A DNA stretch of 5,657 nucleotides from JBFMAE01 sp040756085 (GTDB taxonomy: Bacteria > Desulfobacterota > BSN033 > UBA1163). The notes under the pieces were generated by a model. It worked only from the letters and a program-made list of their open reading frames with translations. It was not told the DNA's origin and did no database searches. The stretch lies in assembly GCA_040756085.1 (NCBI GenBank), contig JBFMAE010000076.1:1-5657 (forward strand), given 5' to 3'. Made by a program: the position numbers and the translations under genes. Of this stretch, positions 1 through 5,450 are shown piece by piece; the stretch's first letter is position 1; each line of letters starts with the position of its first letter.

Positions 1-119
1 AGGGATGAATTAAGGTTGATCGATAGCTTTAAGTTCTTCATGATTGAAACTTAATTGTCGGTTCAAAAATGAAATTCAATAACCCCAAACCCCACTATAG
101 CTGAATTTTTTCACAGCTT

Positions 120-138
120 AAGGGGGATGAAGGGGGAT
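120..138. repeat. Short G-rich direct repeat in the left flank
   Basis: Two copies of the 9-mer AAGGGGGAT lie at 120-128 and 130-138, one base apart. They sit in the otherwise featureless stretch downstream of queF (1-182). A weak 5-bp hairpin (AGCTG/CAGCT, about 100-120) precedes them but lacks the GC content of a convincing queF terminator. Similar G-rich or C-rich short repeats are common between genes in many bacteria. No function can be assigned. Nothing else in 1-182 is supportable as a gene. Confidence 0.4.
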
Positions 139-182
139 TTGGAATTTCCATCGTTTCAAGTAAAGGAATCACCATGAAAAAA

Positions 183-587
183 TCATTTATCCTTCCTTGA
201 AGAAGATTTTGAAGGATAGGTGGCTTCGATGGTGCTCTTCATTCCTCCCCGGACATTGAATTCGCCGGTGACGACCACCCGAACCGGGCTGGAGGCCTTG
301 ACGAAATCCCTGAGGATCCGGTTGACGGCATTTTCATAAAAGATTCCTAAGTTCCGGTAAGCAAGGATATACATCTTGAAGGATTTTAATTCCACACACC
401 ACTTATCGGGAATATAACGAATGGTAATGGTTCCGAAATCGGGCAATCCGGATCTGGGGCAGATCGAGGTGTACTCAGGGATGGAGATCGTTATCTCGTA
501 GTTTTTAAACTGATTTTCGAAACATTCGATCTTTGGAAGGGAAACATTGAGCCCGGCACGGGCATGTTTATCGGTATATTCCGCCAT
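183..587 (-). CDS. queF: QueF, NADPH-dependent 7-cyano-7-deazaguanine (preQ0) reductase, short type I form
   Basis: This cytoplasmic enzyme reduces the nitrile of preQ0 to the aminomethyl group of preQ1, the last step before insertion into tRNA on the way to queuosine. The 134-residue protein matches the unimodular QueF family. The catalytic block EYTSICPRSGLPDF (residues 38-51) carries the nucleophilic Cys43 and the proton-donor Asp50. The family signature ELKSFKMY is at 66-73, followed by YRNLGIFYEN (77-86) with the substrate-binding Glu85, and RGG near 113-115. Where Bacillus subtilis and E. coli QueF have His next to that Glu, this protein has Tyr84. The ATG at 585-587 is preceded by AGAGAGG (594-600) at good spacing. 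The gene ends in TGA. No other queuosine gene is in the window, so it appears to be transcribed alone. The 5' leader implied by the promoter is only about 14 nt, which leaves no room for a preQ1 riboswitch. Confidence 0.95.
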   Translation of the reverse strand: MAEYTDKHARAGLNVSLPKIECFENQFKNYEITISIPEYTSICPRSGLPDFGTITIRYIPDKWCVELKSFKMYILAYRNLGIFYENAVNRILRDFVKASSPVRVVVTGEFNVRGGMKSTIEATYPSKSSSRKDK

Positions 588-607
588 GATTGACCTCTCT
601 AGAAGGA

Positions 608-636
608 ATCATAATTCAAAAAATTTGAATAATCAA
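608..636 (-). promoter_or_regulatory. Sigma70-type promoter of queF
   Basis: Read on the minus strand, TTGATT (631-636) is followed by exactly 17 bp and then TATGAT (608-613). Each hexamer matches the consensus at four or five of six positions. Transcription would start near 601, leaving a leader of about 14 nt that begins at the Shine-Dalgarno sequence. Position, spacing and strand all fit queF. Confidence 0.65.
614..630. promoter_or_regulatory. Palindrome filling the queF promoter spacer (candidate operator)
   Basis: On the minus strand, ATTCAAA and TTTGAAT form perfect 7-bp inverted arms around TTT. The 17-bp palindrome occupies exactly the spacer between the -35 and -10 hexamers of the queF promoter. 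A repressor bound there would block RNA polymerase. The site is entirely A/T-rich apart from one G-C pair per arm, so chance is a real possibility. It also lies upstream of the divergent toxin-antitoxin-like genes. Confidence 0.35.
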
Positions 637-695
637 TATTTAGAAATTGAATGCTTTTCATGGGAGTGTAGGTTACAAATAAAATATATTGATTT

Positions 696-701
696 AGGAG
701 G
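696..701 (+). promoter_or_regulatory. Perfect Shine-Dalgarno site for the brnT-like fragment
   Basis: AGGAGG stands 6 nt before the ATG at 708-710. Another ATG at 703-705 is too close to this site and leads into a frame that stops at 760-762. The spacing therefore selects 708 as the start of the 44-codon reading frame. Confidence 0.6.
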
Positions 702-707
702 AATGCG

Positions 708-842
708 ATGGAAGAACCCAAAAGAGTGCCTCCAGAAGAAGTTCGTCAGAAAGTCGTCATAGATAGTTGCAGGATTCGGATCTTTTCAGCGAGGAAAGCA
801 AAAAAGAAAGAAATGAAGCAATACGGAGGATATGTCATATGA
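708..842 (+). pseudogene. Truncated BrnT-like toxin: C-terminal remnant, 44 codons
   Basis: BrnT toxins are RelE-like ribonucleases of about 90 residues that end in a motif close to RIRIISARKATRRE plus a short helix. This 44-residue frame contains RIRIFSARKAKKKEMKQY (residues 22-39), a clear match to that C-terminal segment. Its first 20 or so residues (from MEEPKRVPPEE) do not resemble the BrnT N-terminal half, so most of the active site is missing. The missing DNA is not found upstream: a full gene would have to overlap the start of queF, and the frame is closed by a TGA at 690-692. The perfect AGGAGG and the ATGA overlap with the next gene show that translation signals survive. It is most likely a deletion remnant still translated as a leader for the antitoxin. 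A genuine mini-protein is less likely. Confidence 0.55.
825..830 (+). promoter_or_regulatory. Shine-Dalgarno site that sets the antitoxin start
   Basis: GGAGGA lies 8 nt before the ATG at 839-841, inside the end of the toxin remnant. It supports the start at 839 rather than the in-frame ATG further upstream at 767, which has no such site and would overlap the toxin frame by 76 bp. Confidence 0.7.
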
Positions 843-1039
843 AAAAAGAATATGATTTTTCAAAGGGTGAGAGGGGAAAGTTTTACCGCCAAAATGTTCG
901 ACTTCATCTTCCAATTTATCTTGACGAGGAGAGTCTTGAATTTGTCGAGAAGATTGCGAAAAGGAAGAAAGCGGACCTCACATCGGTAGTGAATGAAATT
1001 ATTAAAGGCGAAAAAGAACTGGCCAAGACTTTGACATGA
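839..1039 (+). CDS. BrnA-like antitoxin, ribbon-helix-helix type
   Basis: This protein would neutralise a BrnT-family ribonuclease toxin and repress its own operon by binding DNA as a dimer. The 66-residue product opens with MKKEYDFSKGERGKFYR, the family's characteristic KEYDFSKGxRGKFY opening. A short strand follows (NVRLHLPIYLDEE, 19-31), then two helices (32-42 and 45-58) in the ribbon-helix-helix pattern, and a charged tail. I chose the start at 839 because of GGAGGA at 825-830 and because the ATG overlaps the TGA of the upstream toxin remnant (ATGA, 839-842), which is typical translational coupling. A longer frame from 767 exists but adds 24 residues without family likeness. The toxin partner next to it is truncated, so the antitoxin seems to have been left alone. 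The TGA stop is followed in the same frame by transposase-like sequence. Confidence 0.7.
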   Translation: MKKEYDFSKGERGKFYRQNVRLHLPIYLDEESLEFVEKIAKRKKADLTSVVNEIIKGEKELAKTLT

Positions 1040-1120
1040 GAGGTGGCGGGATATCTTGGAGTTTGTTGGTCAGCGATCAGCAAAGCCATCCGTAACCTCG
1101 AATCGAGATTGGAAAAGTGA
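1040..1120 (+). pseudogene. C-terminal remnant of a REP-associated (Y1/TnpA_REP) transposase
   Basis: The frame following the antitoxin stop reads EVAGYLGVCWSAISKAIRNL and six more residues to a TGA at 1118-1120. Many REP-associated tyrosine transposases end in a DnaA-like helix-turn-helix of the form LKEIGDYLGVHYSTVSRAIK. The match in order and spacing (E-V/I-x-x-Y-L-G-V, S-x-x-S-x-A-I) is good over all 26 residues. The HUH catalytic domain is absent: upstream sequence goes directly into the antitoxin gene. No Shine-Dalgarno or start codon serves it. It abuts, tail to tail, the point where the SNF2 helicase gene loses homology (about 1154), so it marks an old insertion and deletion. A piece of another small DnaA_C-like HTH protein is the alternative. 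Confidence 0.55.
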
Positions 1121-1141
1121 ATATTTTCAGCAACGTCCCCT

Positions 1142-2125
1142 TCAAACTTCCCCCTGTGTAAAGATAAGCGCCCGATCACCTATTTCTATCATCTCTTCTG
1201 CCATCTCGGTCAAGCGGGTGAGCTTGCCTGATCGTCCAGGGATCGGGGAGTTGTCAGCTAAAAAGTGGGCCGGATGATTACAAACCTGCTTGAGCTTTAA
1301 GAGCGTTGCCAAGACGAGCCCTTTCCTCTGGATGCCTTCCGTTTCATCCAGCGTCTCCATGGTCTCTTTCACAACGGCTTCGTAGAGGGATGCCTGTTCT
1401 TTTGTTAATGTGCAAAAAACCTTCATCTCCATCTTTTCGGGGAGGTCATTAATGATCGTCTTGTCGGTTTTAAGGCGGCGAAGGATGAAGGGACCGGTGA
1501 GACGCTTTAACTTTTCGGAGGCCTCAGGGTCCCTGGCTGCCTGGATAGGGATGAAGAACCTATTCTTGAACTCTGCCTGGGTTCCAAGAAGCCCGGTGTT
1601 CAGGAACTCCATGATAGACCAGAGATCTCCCACATTATTCTCAACCGGCGTGCCCGTAAGGGCGATACGGTAGTCTGCCCGAATAGCCCTTGCAGCCTTG
1701 GCCTGCTTGGTCTCAGGGTTCTTGATGTTTTGAGCTTCGTCAAGGACGACTCCGGCCCATTGGAGGTCCTTAAAGGTCTCGACATCACGGTTCAGCAAGG
1801 CATAGCTTGAGATCACGATGGCATGCTCCTTGGCCTCTGTCGCGAAAGCTTCGCCCTTTGTTCTTTCTATTCCATGATGGATCATGACGGGAAGTTTTGG
1901 GGTGAAGCGACTCGCCTCTTTTTGCCAGTTATTGACAACAGACGTTGGGCAGATGAGAAGCACGGGACGCCGCTCTCCCGATTCCCGGTCTTTTTGAAAA
2001 AGGGCTAGGGCCTGGATGGTCTTTCCCAATCCCATGTCATCGGCCAGACATGCTCCGAGCCCCCACTTCCTGAGAAAACTCAACCAGGAAGTATCCACGC
2101 ATCTGATAAGGCCGCAATGTCCCAT
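1142..2125 (-). CDS. SNF2 helicase ATPase fragment (first RecA lobe and start of the second)
   Basis: After about 12 out-of-frame residues this frame gives a complete SNF2_N domain. It has SWLSFLRKWGLGACLADD (13-30), Walker A DDMGLGKT (29-36), motif Ia LLICPTSVVNNW (56-67), Walker B DEAQNIKNPETK (129-140, the DEAQ form usual in bacterial SNF2), motif III LTGTPVENN (156-164), FILRRLKTDK (213-222) and LKLKQVCNHP (276-285). It stops three residues after ALIFTQ (319-324), where the second lobe should begin its core. The HELICc motifs that complete the ATP site, including the arginine finger of motif VI, are therefore missing. The ATG at 2123-2125 falls in the LRPYQ coding region in the wrong frame and has only a weak AGG ahead of it, so it is not a natural start. 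ATP binding may be possible, but remodelling or translocation is not expected. Confidence 0.75.
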   Translation of the reverse strand: MGHCGLIRCVDTSWLSFLRKWGLGACLADDMGLGKTIQALALFQKDRESGERRPVLLICPTSVVNNWQKEASRFTPKLPVMIHHGIERTKGEAFATEAKEHAIVISSYALLNRDVETFKDLQWAGVVLDEAQNIKNPETKQAKAARAIRADYRIALTGTPVENNVGDLWSIMEFLNTGLLGTQAEFKNRFFIPIQAARDPEASEKLKRLTGPFILRRLKTDKTIINDLPEKMEMKVFCTLTKEQASLYEAVVKETMETLDETEGIQRKGLVLATLLKLKQVCNHPAHFLADNSPIPGRSGKLTRLTEMAEEMIEIGDRALIFTQGEV

Positions 2126-3413
2126 GAAAGGCCTGCGGTTGAGATAATTCCTGGAATGGGACCCTTCCCTCTAATTCCCTTAGAAGATCAGCGATCCAGC
2201 CTGATGCCGAGATTCCTTCAACTGAAATATTGCTCGGGGTTTCTCCGCCTCCCAGGGCCATTCGGATAACCTCCCTCAAAGTCATCTGGTCCGATGCCTT
2301 CTTTTTCCAGAGTTGGATTGCTGCCTGGATTTCCTCTGCATTGAGGAGAACCCACTGGCCCCGAACTTTAACCAGAGGAGCCTTAAATTTTGCCAATCTC
2401 TGGAGTTCTTCGAAAGAAAGCTTTTCGCCGCCAAGGGCCACCTCCCTATTGAACTGCACAATTTCTTCGAGGGAGAGCCCGCTCGCACTTTGCATCTGGG
2501 GTGTTTTCACATTGGCCCGGGCTGTGAGGCGAAGTTTCGTTCCCTTGTGGGTCCACCACGCCGGCAACATAACACCAAAGCCAGACTGCTCAAGGATCAA
2601 TGCCCTTTGTGTAAAGAGATCATAAGCGCCCATAGCATCGAGTTCGTAACCTGCTGGTCCCAATTTCTTCAGGCTCGCCTCGATATGTGGGCAAATCCCG
2701 GATGCCTGACCGAGAGAGAGCAGAAGGTACTCATGAGAGTTGAAATCCTTATCTGTGAATGGCAGGGTATGTTTCCCTTTCCATACTTTTTCCACCGGGA
2801 TGAGGAGGCTTGGATCTTGATTGGCTTGAAGAAGGTATCGAACATACCATTTATCATTTCCATCTTCGGGTTCCTCAATACGGAAGCAGAGACGAAATGG
2901 TGCTGAAGTAGAGACCGTTATTGGACGTATCCAATCTTTTAATTGGTTTGCAAGTTGGAGCAACTCGGCTCCATCCCCCTCTATCAAGCCGGTGGGTGAC
3001 TGCAATGCACTCAACCAATGGTCATGGATGCTGTAGAAGTTGCCCCTTCTCAAGTGGCGACGTTGAGTAACAGGAAGGAACTCGAAATCCTCGCTCTCTG
3101 CCGATCGAACGAGATGATCCACCATTATGCTAATAGAACTGGAGAGAAATGAGAGAGGAGAGGTAGCAGGAGGCGAGGTATCCTTTTCTTTGATGCTCAA
3201 TGCCCGTGCAACGTCTGGCATAGATTTGCCAAGCTTTGTGAGCCTTTCGCTATCGACCCCCGAGAAGATCGGCCTCCAACGAGATAGGTAGGTTTCACGA
3301 ATTTCGCTTATATCTGGAAGAAATTGCTCCTTTGTCACGAGCCCGGCTGCGAATCGCAAGACTGTTGTCCAGAAGGAAAGATCCTTCCCGACAATCACAC
3401 CTGGCGCCAGCAT
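2037..3413 (-). CDS. SNF2 helicase middle fragment (DUF3670-like region up to LRPYQ)
   Basis: The 458-residue frame begins directly after the TAA of the previous fragment. It continues the family without a gap: LAPGVIVGKDLSFW (2-15), AAGLVTKEQFLPDI (22-35) and SRWRPIFSG (44-52). A DUF3670-like region follows, with FRLCFRIEEPEDGNDKWYVR near 173-192 and QSGFGVMLPAWW near 276-287. It ends at HGTLRPYQMRGY (429-440), the conserved entry of the SNF2 ATPase domain. The last 17 or so residues, after RGY, are out of frame and have no likeness to the family. The correct continuation (SWLSFLRKWGLGACLADD) is in the next frame. The ATG at 3411-3413 has no good Shine-Dalgarno of its own. Expression would need re-initiation at TAAATG. 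Confidence 0.7.
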   Translation of the reverse strand: MLAPGVIVGKDLSFWTTVLRFAAGLVTKEQFLPDISEIRETYLSRWRPIFSGVDSERLTKLGKSMPDVARALSIKEKDTSPPATSPLSFLSSSISIMVDHLVRSAESEDFEFLPVTQRRHLRRGNFYSIHDHWLSALQSPTGLIEGDGAELLQLANQLKDWIRPITVSTSAPFRLCFRIEEPEDGNDKWYVRYLLQANQDPSLLIPVEKVWKGKHTLPFTDKDFNSHEYLLLSLGQASGICPHIEASLKKLGPAGYELDAMGAYDLFTQRALILEQSGFGVMLPAWWTHKGTKLRLTARANVKTPQMQSASGLSLEEIVQFNREVALGGEKLSFEELQRLAKFKAPLVKVRGQWVLLNAEEIQAAIQLWKKKASDQMTLREVIRMALGGGETPSNISVEGISASGWIADLLRELEGRVPFQELSQPQAFHGTLRPYQMRGYFLVEFSQEVGARSMSGR

Positions 3414-3812
3414 TTATTTGCCAATAGATCGACATAAAAATTCTACTGTCATTTCCATAGGGAATTGAAGACCGGTAACTCTCCAGGGAACCAGAGTAAC
3501 TGATCCAATGGATTCTGGAGGCTCAGCAATCAGCGGGCTGGAAGGAACAGGCCGGTTGTCCATGGTTGGAAGCCAGGCAACCATCGGTCGGATGGATTTC
3601 TTGCTGACTTTGAAATCGAAATTTATTTCTTTAAGAACCGTGGATAATTTTTCAACACCAGCATCGTAGGGAAGAGGATTCGGATTAGCTGGATCAGCTC
3701 CCAAATTGCTTTTATATCTTGGCCTCCTAACTTCTGAGTTTACCGGTTCCTTGGGCCTTTCTCCCCAGAGAAGAAACTCTCCTTCAAGGAATGATGCGTG
3801 GAGAATAATCAT
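3414..3812 (-). CDS. SNF2 helicase N-terminal fragment (132 residues)
   Basis: The opening MIILHASFLEGEFLLWGE matches the start of bacterial SNF2 helicases, which typically begin with an LHG/LHA motif, a short variable stretch and F-x-L-W-x-E. Further on, LPYDAGVEKL (47-56), AWLPTMDNRPVPSSPLIAE (79-97) and LVPWRVTGLQF (107-117) follow the same family, in order. The start has GAGGGGA about 10 nt upstream. It stops at TAA (3414-3416), and the very next codon in the same frame is the ATG of the following fragment, so the two were once continuous. On its own the piece has no enzymatic motif. It would be annotated as hypothetical without the neighbour. Confidence 0.75.
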   Translation of the reverse strand: MIILHASFLEGEFLLWGERPKEPVNSEVRRPRYKSNLGADPANPNPLPYDAGVEKLSTVLKEINFDFKVSKKSIRPMVAWLPTMDNRPVPSSPLIAEPPESIGSVTLVPWRVTGLQFPMEMTVEFLCRSIGK

Positions 3813-3922
3813 TTTCGAAAAGTCCCCTCGTTTGGATCAAAAAATAACACTTTTTAATATGGACTTCCATTGGGGATAGGATCATGATTGGTCAGGAGTA
3901 GAACGTTATTTCAAAGGTTAAA

Positions 3923-3964
3923 TTAAGGTAAAAAACTTGAGTCTCGAAGCTTTTCGATTTGTCA
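3923..3964 (-). other. In-frame continuation of the regulator after its TGA
   Basis: The regulator frame stops at TGA (3962-3964). Without a shift, the same frame continues as QIEKLRDSSFLP to a TAA at 3923-3925. In NtrC-family proteins the Fis-type recognition helix reads like SRxxLRYRIEKLG, so QIEKL is just what should follow. The true ancestral end of the gene is therefore the TAA at 3923-3925, and the TGA interrupts the coding sequence 13 codons early. Confidence 0.7.
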
Positions 3965-5338
3965 GCCCAGAGCGCTTCTGCTTAATCCCAGCAATCTGGC
4001 TGCCTTCGATTTATTTCCATTCACCCTCTCCAAGGCCTGCAAAATGATTTGTTTCTTTAAATCGAAAGTAATTTTCTCAATAATTTTGTTAAAGTCAATG
4101 CCGTTATCTGGTAACCGAACATCCAGGGCTGTAATGGATGGGAACTTAGCGTCTACCTCTTTGCATTTCGAAAGTATTTCATCAGGTAAATGTTCTGGTA
4201 AGATCTCCTTTACCTCGTTGACGATCATGATTCTTTCAATGACATTCTTAAGCTCCCTTACATTTCCAGGCCATGGGTGACGGGCTAAAAAGGATTCTGC
4301 CTCTGGAGAAAGGCCTTCAACCTTTTTCCTATATTCCTTGTTAAATTTGGCGATGAAAAATTTTGCAAGCAGAAGAACATCTTCCTCTCGTTCCCTCAAG
4401 GGGGGAAGAAAAATGGGCATGACATTCAGGCGATAATAGAGATCTTCTCGAAATTTTACCTCTGAAACCAGGGTTTCCAAATTCCGGTTGGTAGATGCGA
4501 TAATCCGGAAGTCCGCATATACTTTTTTCAAGCCTCCCAGGCGCCTGAAACTTTTTTCCTCCAGAACCCGCAAGATCTTCTTCTGAAGGATGAGGTCCAT
4601 ATCGCCAATCTCATCGAAGAAGATGGTTCCTTTGTCCGCTTCTTCTAAAAGACCTGGCTTGGATCGATTCGCATCGGTAAATGCCCCTTTCTCATAGCCG
4701 AATAACTCGCTTTCAAGCAGCGCCGCTGGCATGGAGGCACAATCGATTTCGATGAAAGCCCCTAATGTCCTTCGACTCATGCCATGAATCGCCCTCGCAA
4801 TCAATTCCTTTCCTGTCCCGCTTTCACCTCTTATAAGGACTGTAGGAGTATCATGCTGGATCACTTTTTTAAGAAGATGAAAAACCTCTTTCATCTTTGA
4901 ACTTTGACCAATGATATTTTCGAATCCGAATTCTTTCCTCTGGGTTCTTATGAATCGTTGTACCTCCCGATTAAGTTTGATCTTATCTAATGCCAGCTTC
5001 AAAATAAGCTTGATGTAATCCGCTTTGAAAGGCTTTTTGATGTAATCATAGGCACCAATTTTAATGGCCTCTACAGCGGATTCAACCGAAGCATACCCGG
5101 TAATAATGATGACTAAGAGATCCTCGTCGATTTCTTTAATTTTTTTTAGAACCTCAACACCATTGATATCAGGTAATCTCAGGTCTAAAAGGACAAGATC
5201 GAAATCGAGCTTTTCGACGATATTTAGGGCCTCCTTCCCATTCTCTGCAAGGAATACCTCATAACCCTCTTCTGTTGCAGCCTTTTGTAAGGAAGCACGA
5301 ATGAGCTCTTCATCATCGACAATCAAAACCCGTTGCAT
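3962..5338 (-). CDS. NtrC-family sigma54-dependent response regulator, stopped inside its DNA-binding helix
   Basis: When phosphorylated by a sensor kinase, such a regulator binds upstream sites and drives sigma54 RNA polymerase with ATP. The order is receiver, AAA+ domain, Fis-type HTH. In the receiver (1-120), Asp8/Asp9 form the acid pocket, Asp52 takes the phosphate, and Thr80 and Lys102 are conserved. The AAA+ domain has Walker A GESGTGKE (171-178), a GAFTDA form of the sigma54-contact loop (218-223), Walker B GTIFFDEIGD (237-246), sensor I ASTNRN (281-286), arginine-finger region FREDLYYRLNV (296-306) and sensor II WPGNVREL (356-363). The HTH begins NGNKSKAARLLGLSRSALG and breaks at TGA (residue 458). 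Family-like sequence goes on for 12 more codons, so DNA binding is doubtful unless the stop is read through or is a base error. I chose ATG 5336-5338 because GGAGGA (5344-5349) sits 5 nt away. The TTG one codon upstream is too close. No kinase is in the window. Confidence 0.93.
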   Translation of the reverse strand: MQRVLIVDDEELIRASLQKAATEEGYEVFLAENGKEALNIVEKLDFDLVLLDLRLPDINGVEVLKKIKEIDEDLLVIIITGYASVESAVEAIKIGAYDYIKKPFKADYIKLILKLALDKIKLNREVQRFIRTQRKEFGFENIIGQSSKMKEVFHLLKKVIQHDTPTVLIRGESGTGKELIARAIHGMSRRTLGAFIEIDCASMPAALLESELFGYEKGAFTDANRSKPGLLEEADKGTIFFDEIGDMDLILQKKILRVLEEKSFRRLGGLKKVYADFRIIASTNRNLETLVSEVKFREDLYYRLNVMPIFLPPLREREEDVLLLAKFFIAKFNKEYRKKVEGLSPEAESFLARHPWPGNVRELKNVIERIMIVNEVKEILPEHLPDEILSKCKEVDAKFPSITALDVRLPDNGIDFNKIIEKITFDLKKQIILQALERVNGNKSKAARLLGLSRSALG

Positions 5339-5360
5339 CAATGTCCTCCATTAAGAGTAA

Positions 5361-5388
5361 ACTATATCATCATTCAATCATTTGTCAA
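5361..5388 (-). promoter_or_regulatory. Strong sigma70-type promoter of the response regulator
   Basis: On the minus strand a perfect -35 TTGACA (5383-5388) is followed by 16 bp and TATAGT (5361-5366). The TGA just ahead of the -10 gives an extended -10 element. Transcription would start near 5354, leaving a leader of about 16 nt with GGAGGA at 5344-5349. The regulator is therefore probably expressed from a housekeeping promoter rather than a sigma54 one. The terminator at 5410-5436 shields it from upstream transcription. Confidence 0.75.
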
Positions 5389-5409
5389 CAAAGGGCCCCT
5401 TTAAAAAAT

Positions 5410-5436
5410 CGGCCCGCTGAAAAAAGAAGCGGGCCG
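5410..5436 (-). terminator. Rho-independent terminator of the gene to the right
   Basis: CGGCCCGCT (5410-5418) pairs perfectly with AGCGGGCCG (5428-5436) around a 9-nt loop. On the minus strand the stem is followed by A and six T (5403-5409), the classic layout. It therefore ends transcription coming from the right, most likely of the partial gene at 5551-5657, and sits just before the regulator's promoter. On the plus strand no T run follows. Confidence 0.85.
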
Positions 5437-5450
5437 TATTGACAGGTTAT

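Larger units (their letters stand above)
1142..3812 (-). pseudogene. Broken SNF2-family helicase gene (full extent of the remains)
   Basis: Three consecutive minus-strand frames together give one bacterial SNF2 ATPase in correct order: the N-terminal leader region (3812 to 3417), the DUF3670-like middle region (3413 to about 2180), and the ATPase domain from LRPYQ through motifs I, Ia, II and III to the start of the second RecA lobe. Such proteins are chromatin-remodeller-like dsDNA translocases of about 1000 residues. Three lesions separate it from function. There is an in-frame TAA at 3414-3416, a one-base frameshift at about 2089-2090, and loss of everything after LIFTQ at about 1154, which includes helicase motifs V and VI. 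Roughly 885 codons remain. The start ATG (3810-3812) has GAGGGGA at 3823-3829. The SWIM zinc-finger protein that often accompanies this family is not in the window. Confidence 0.85.

Noticed and set aside
1..40. Minus-strand ATG at 38-40 opening a frame to the window edge
   Set aside because: No Shine-Dalgarno sequence, and only 13 codons are visible.
1..54. Open plus-strand frame from the window edge (RDELRLIDSFKFFMIET, then TAA)
   Set aside because: Only 17 codons, no recognisable motif, and such openness is common by chance. It could be the tail of a gene to the left but cannot be supported.
588..601. preQ1 riboswitch before queF
   Set aside because: The promoter leaves only about 14 nt of leader, too short for any preQ1 aptamer.
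547..762. 71-codon plus-strand frame crossing the queF start
   Set aside because: It covers the queF promoter, has no family likeness and no Shine-Dalgarno. The frame from 708 explains the AGGAGG better.
759..770. 12-mer ATAGATAGTTGC shared with 5561-5572
   Set aside because: About one such match is expected by chance in a window of this size, and flanking bases do not extend it.
1137..1153. Perfect mirror repeat CCCCTTCAAACTTCCCC
   Set aside because: It is not an inverted repeat, the AAA centre breaks the polypyrimidine tract, and nothing suggests a triplex role. It is probably part of the scar at the element/helicase junction.
2313..2906. 197-codon plus-strand frame opposite the helicase
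   Set aside because: It is the antisense shadow of the SNF2 middle region, whose family likeness on the minus strand is clear. It has no start signals or domain.
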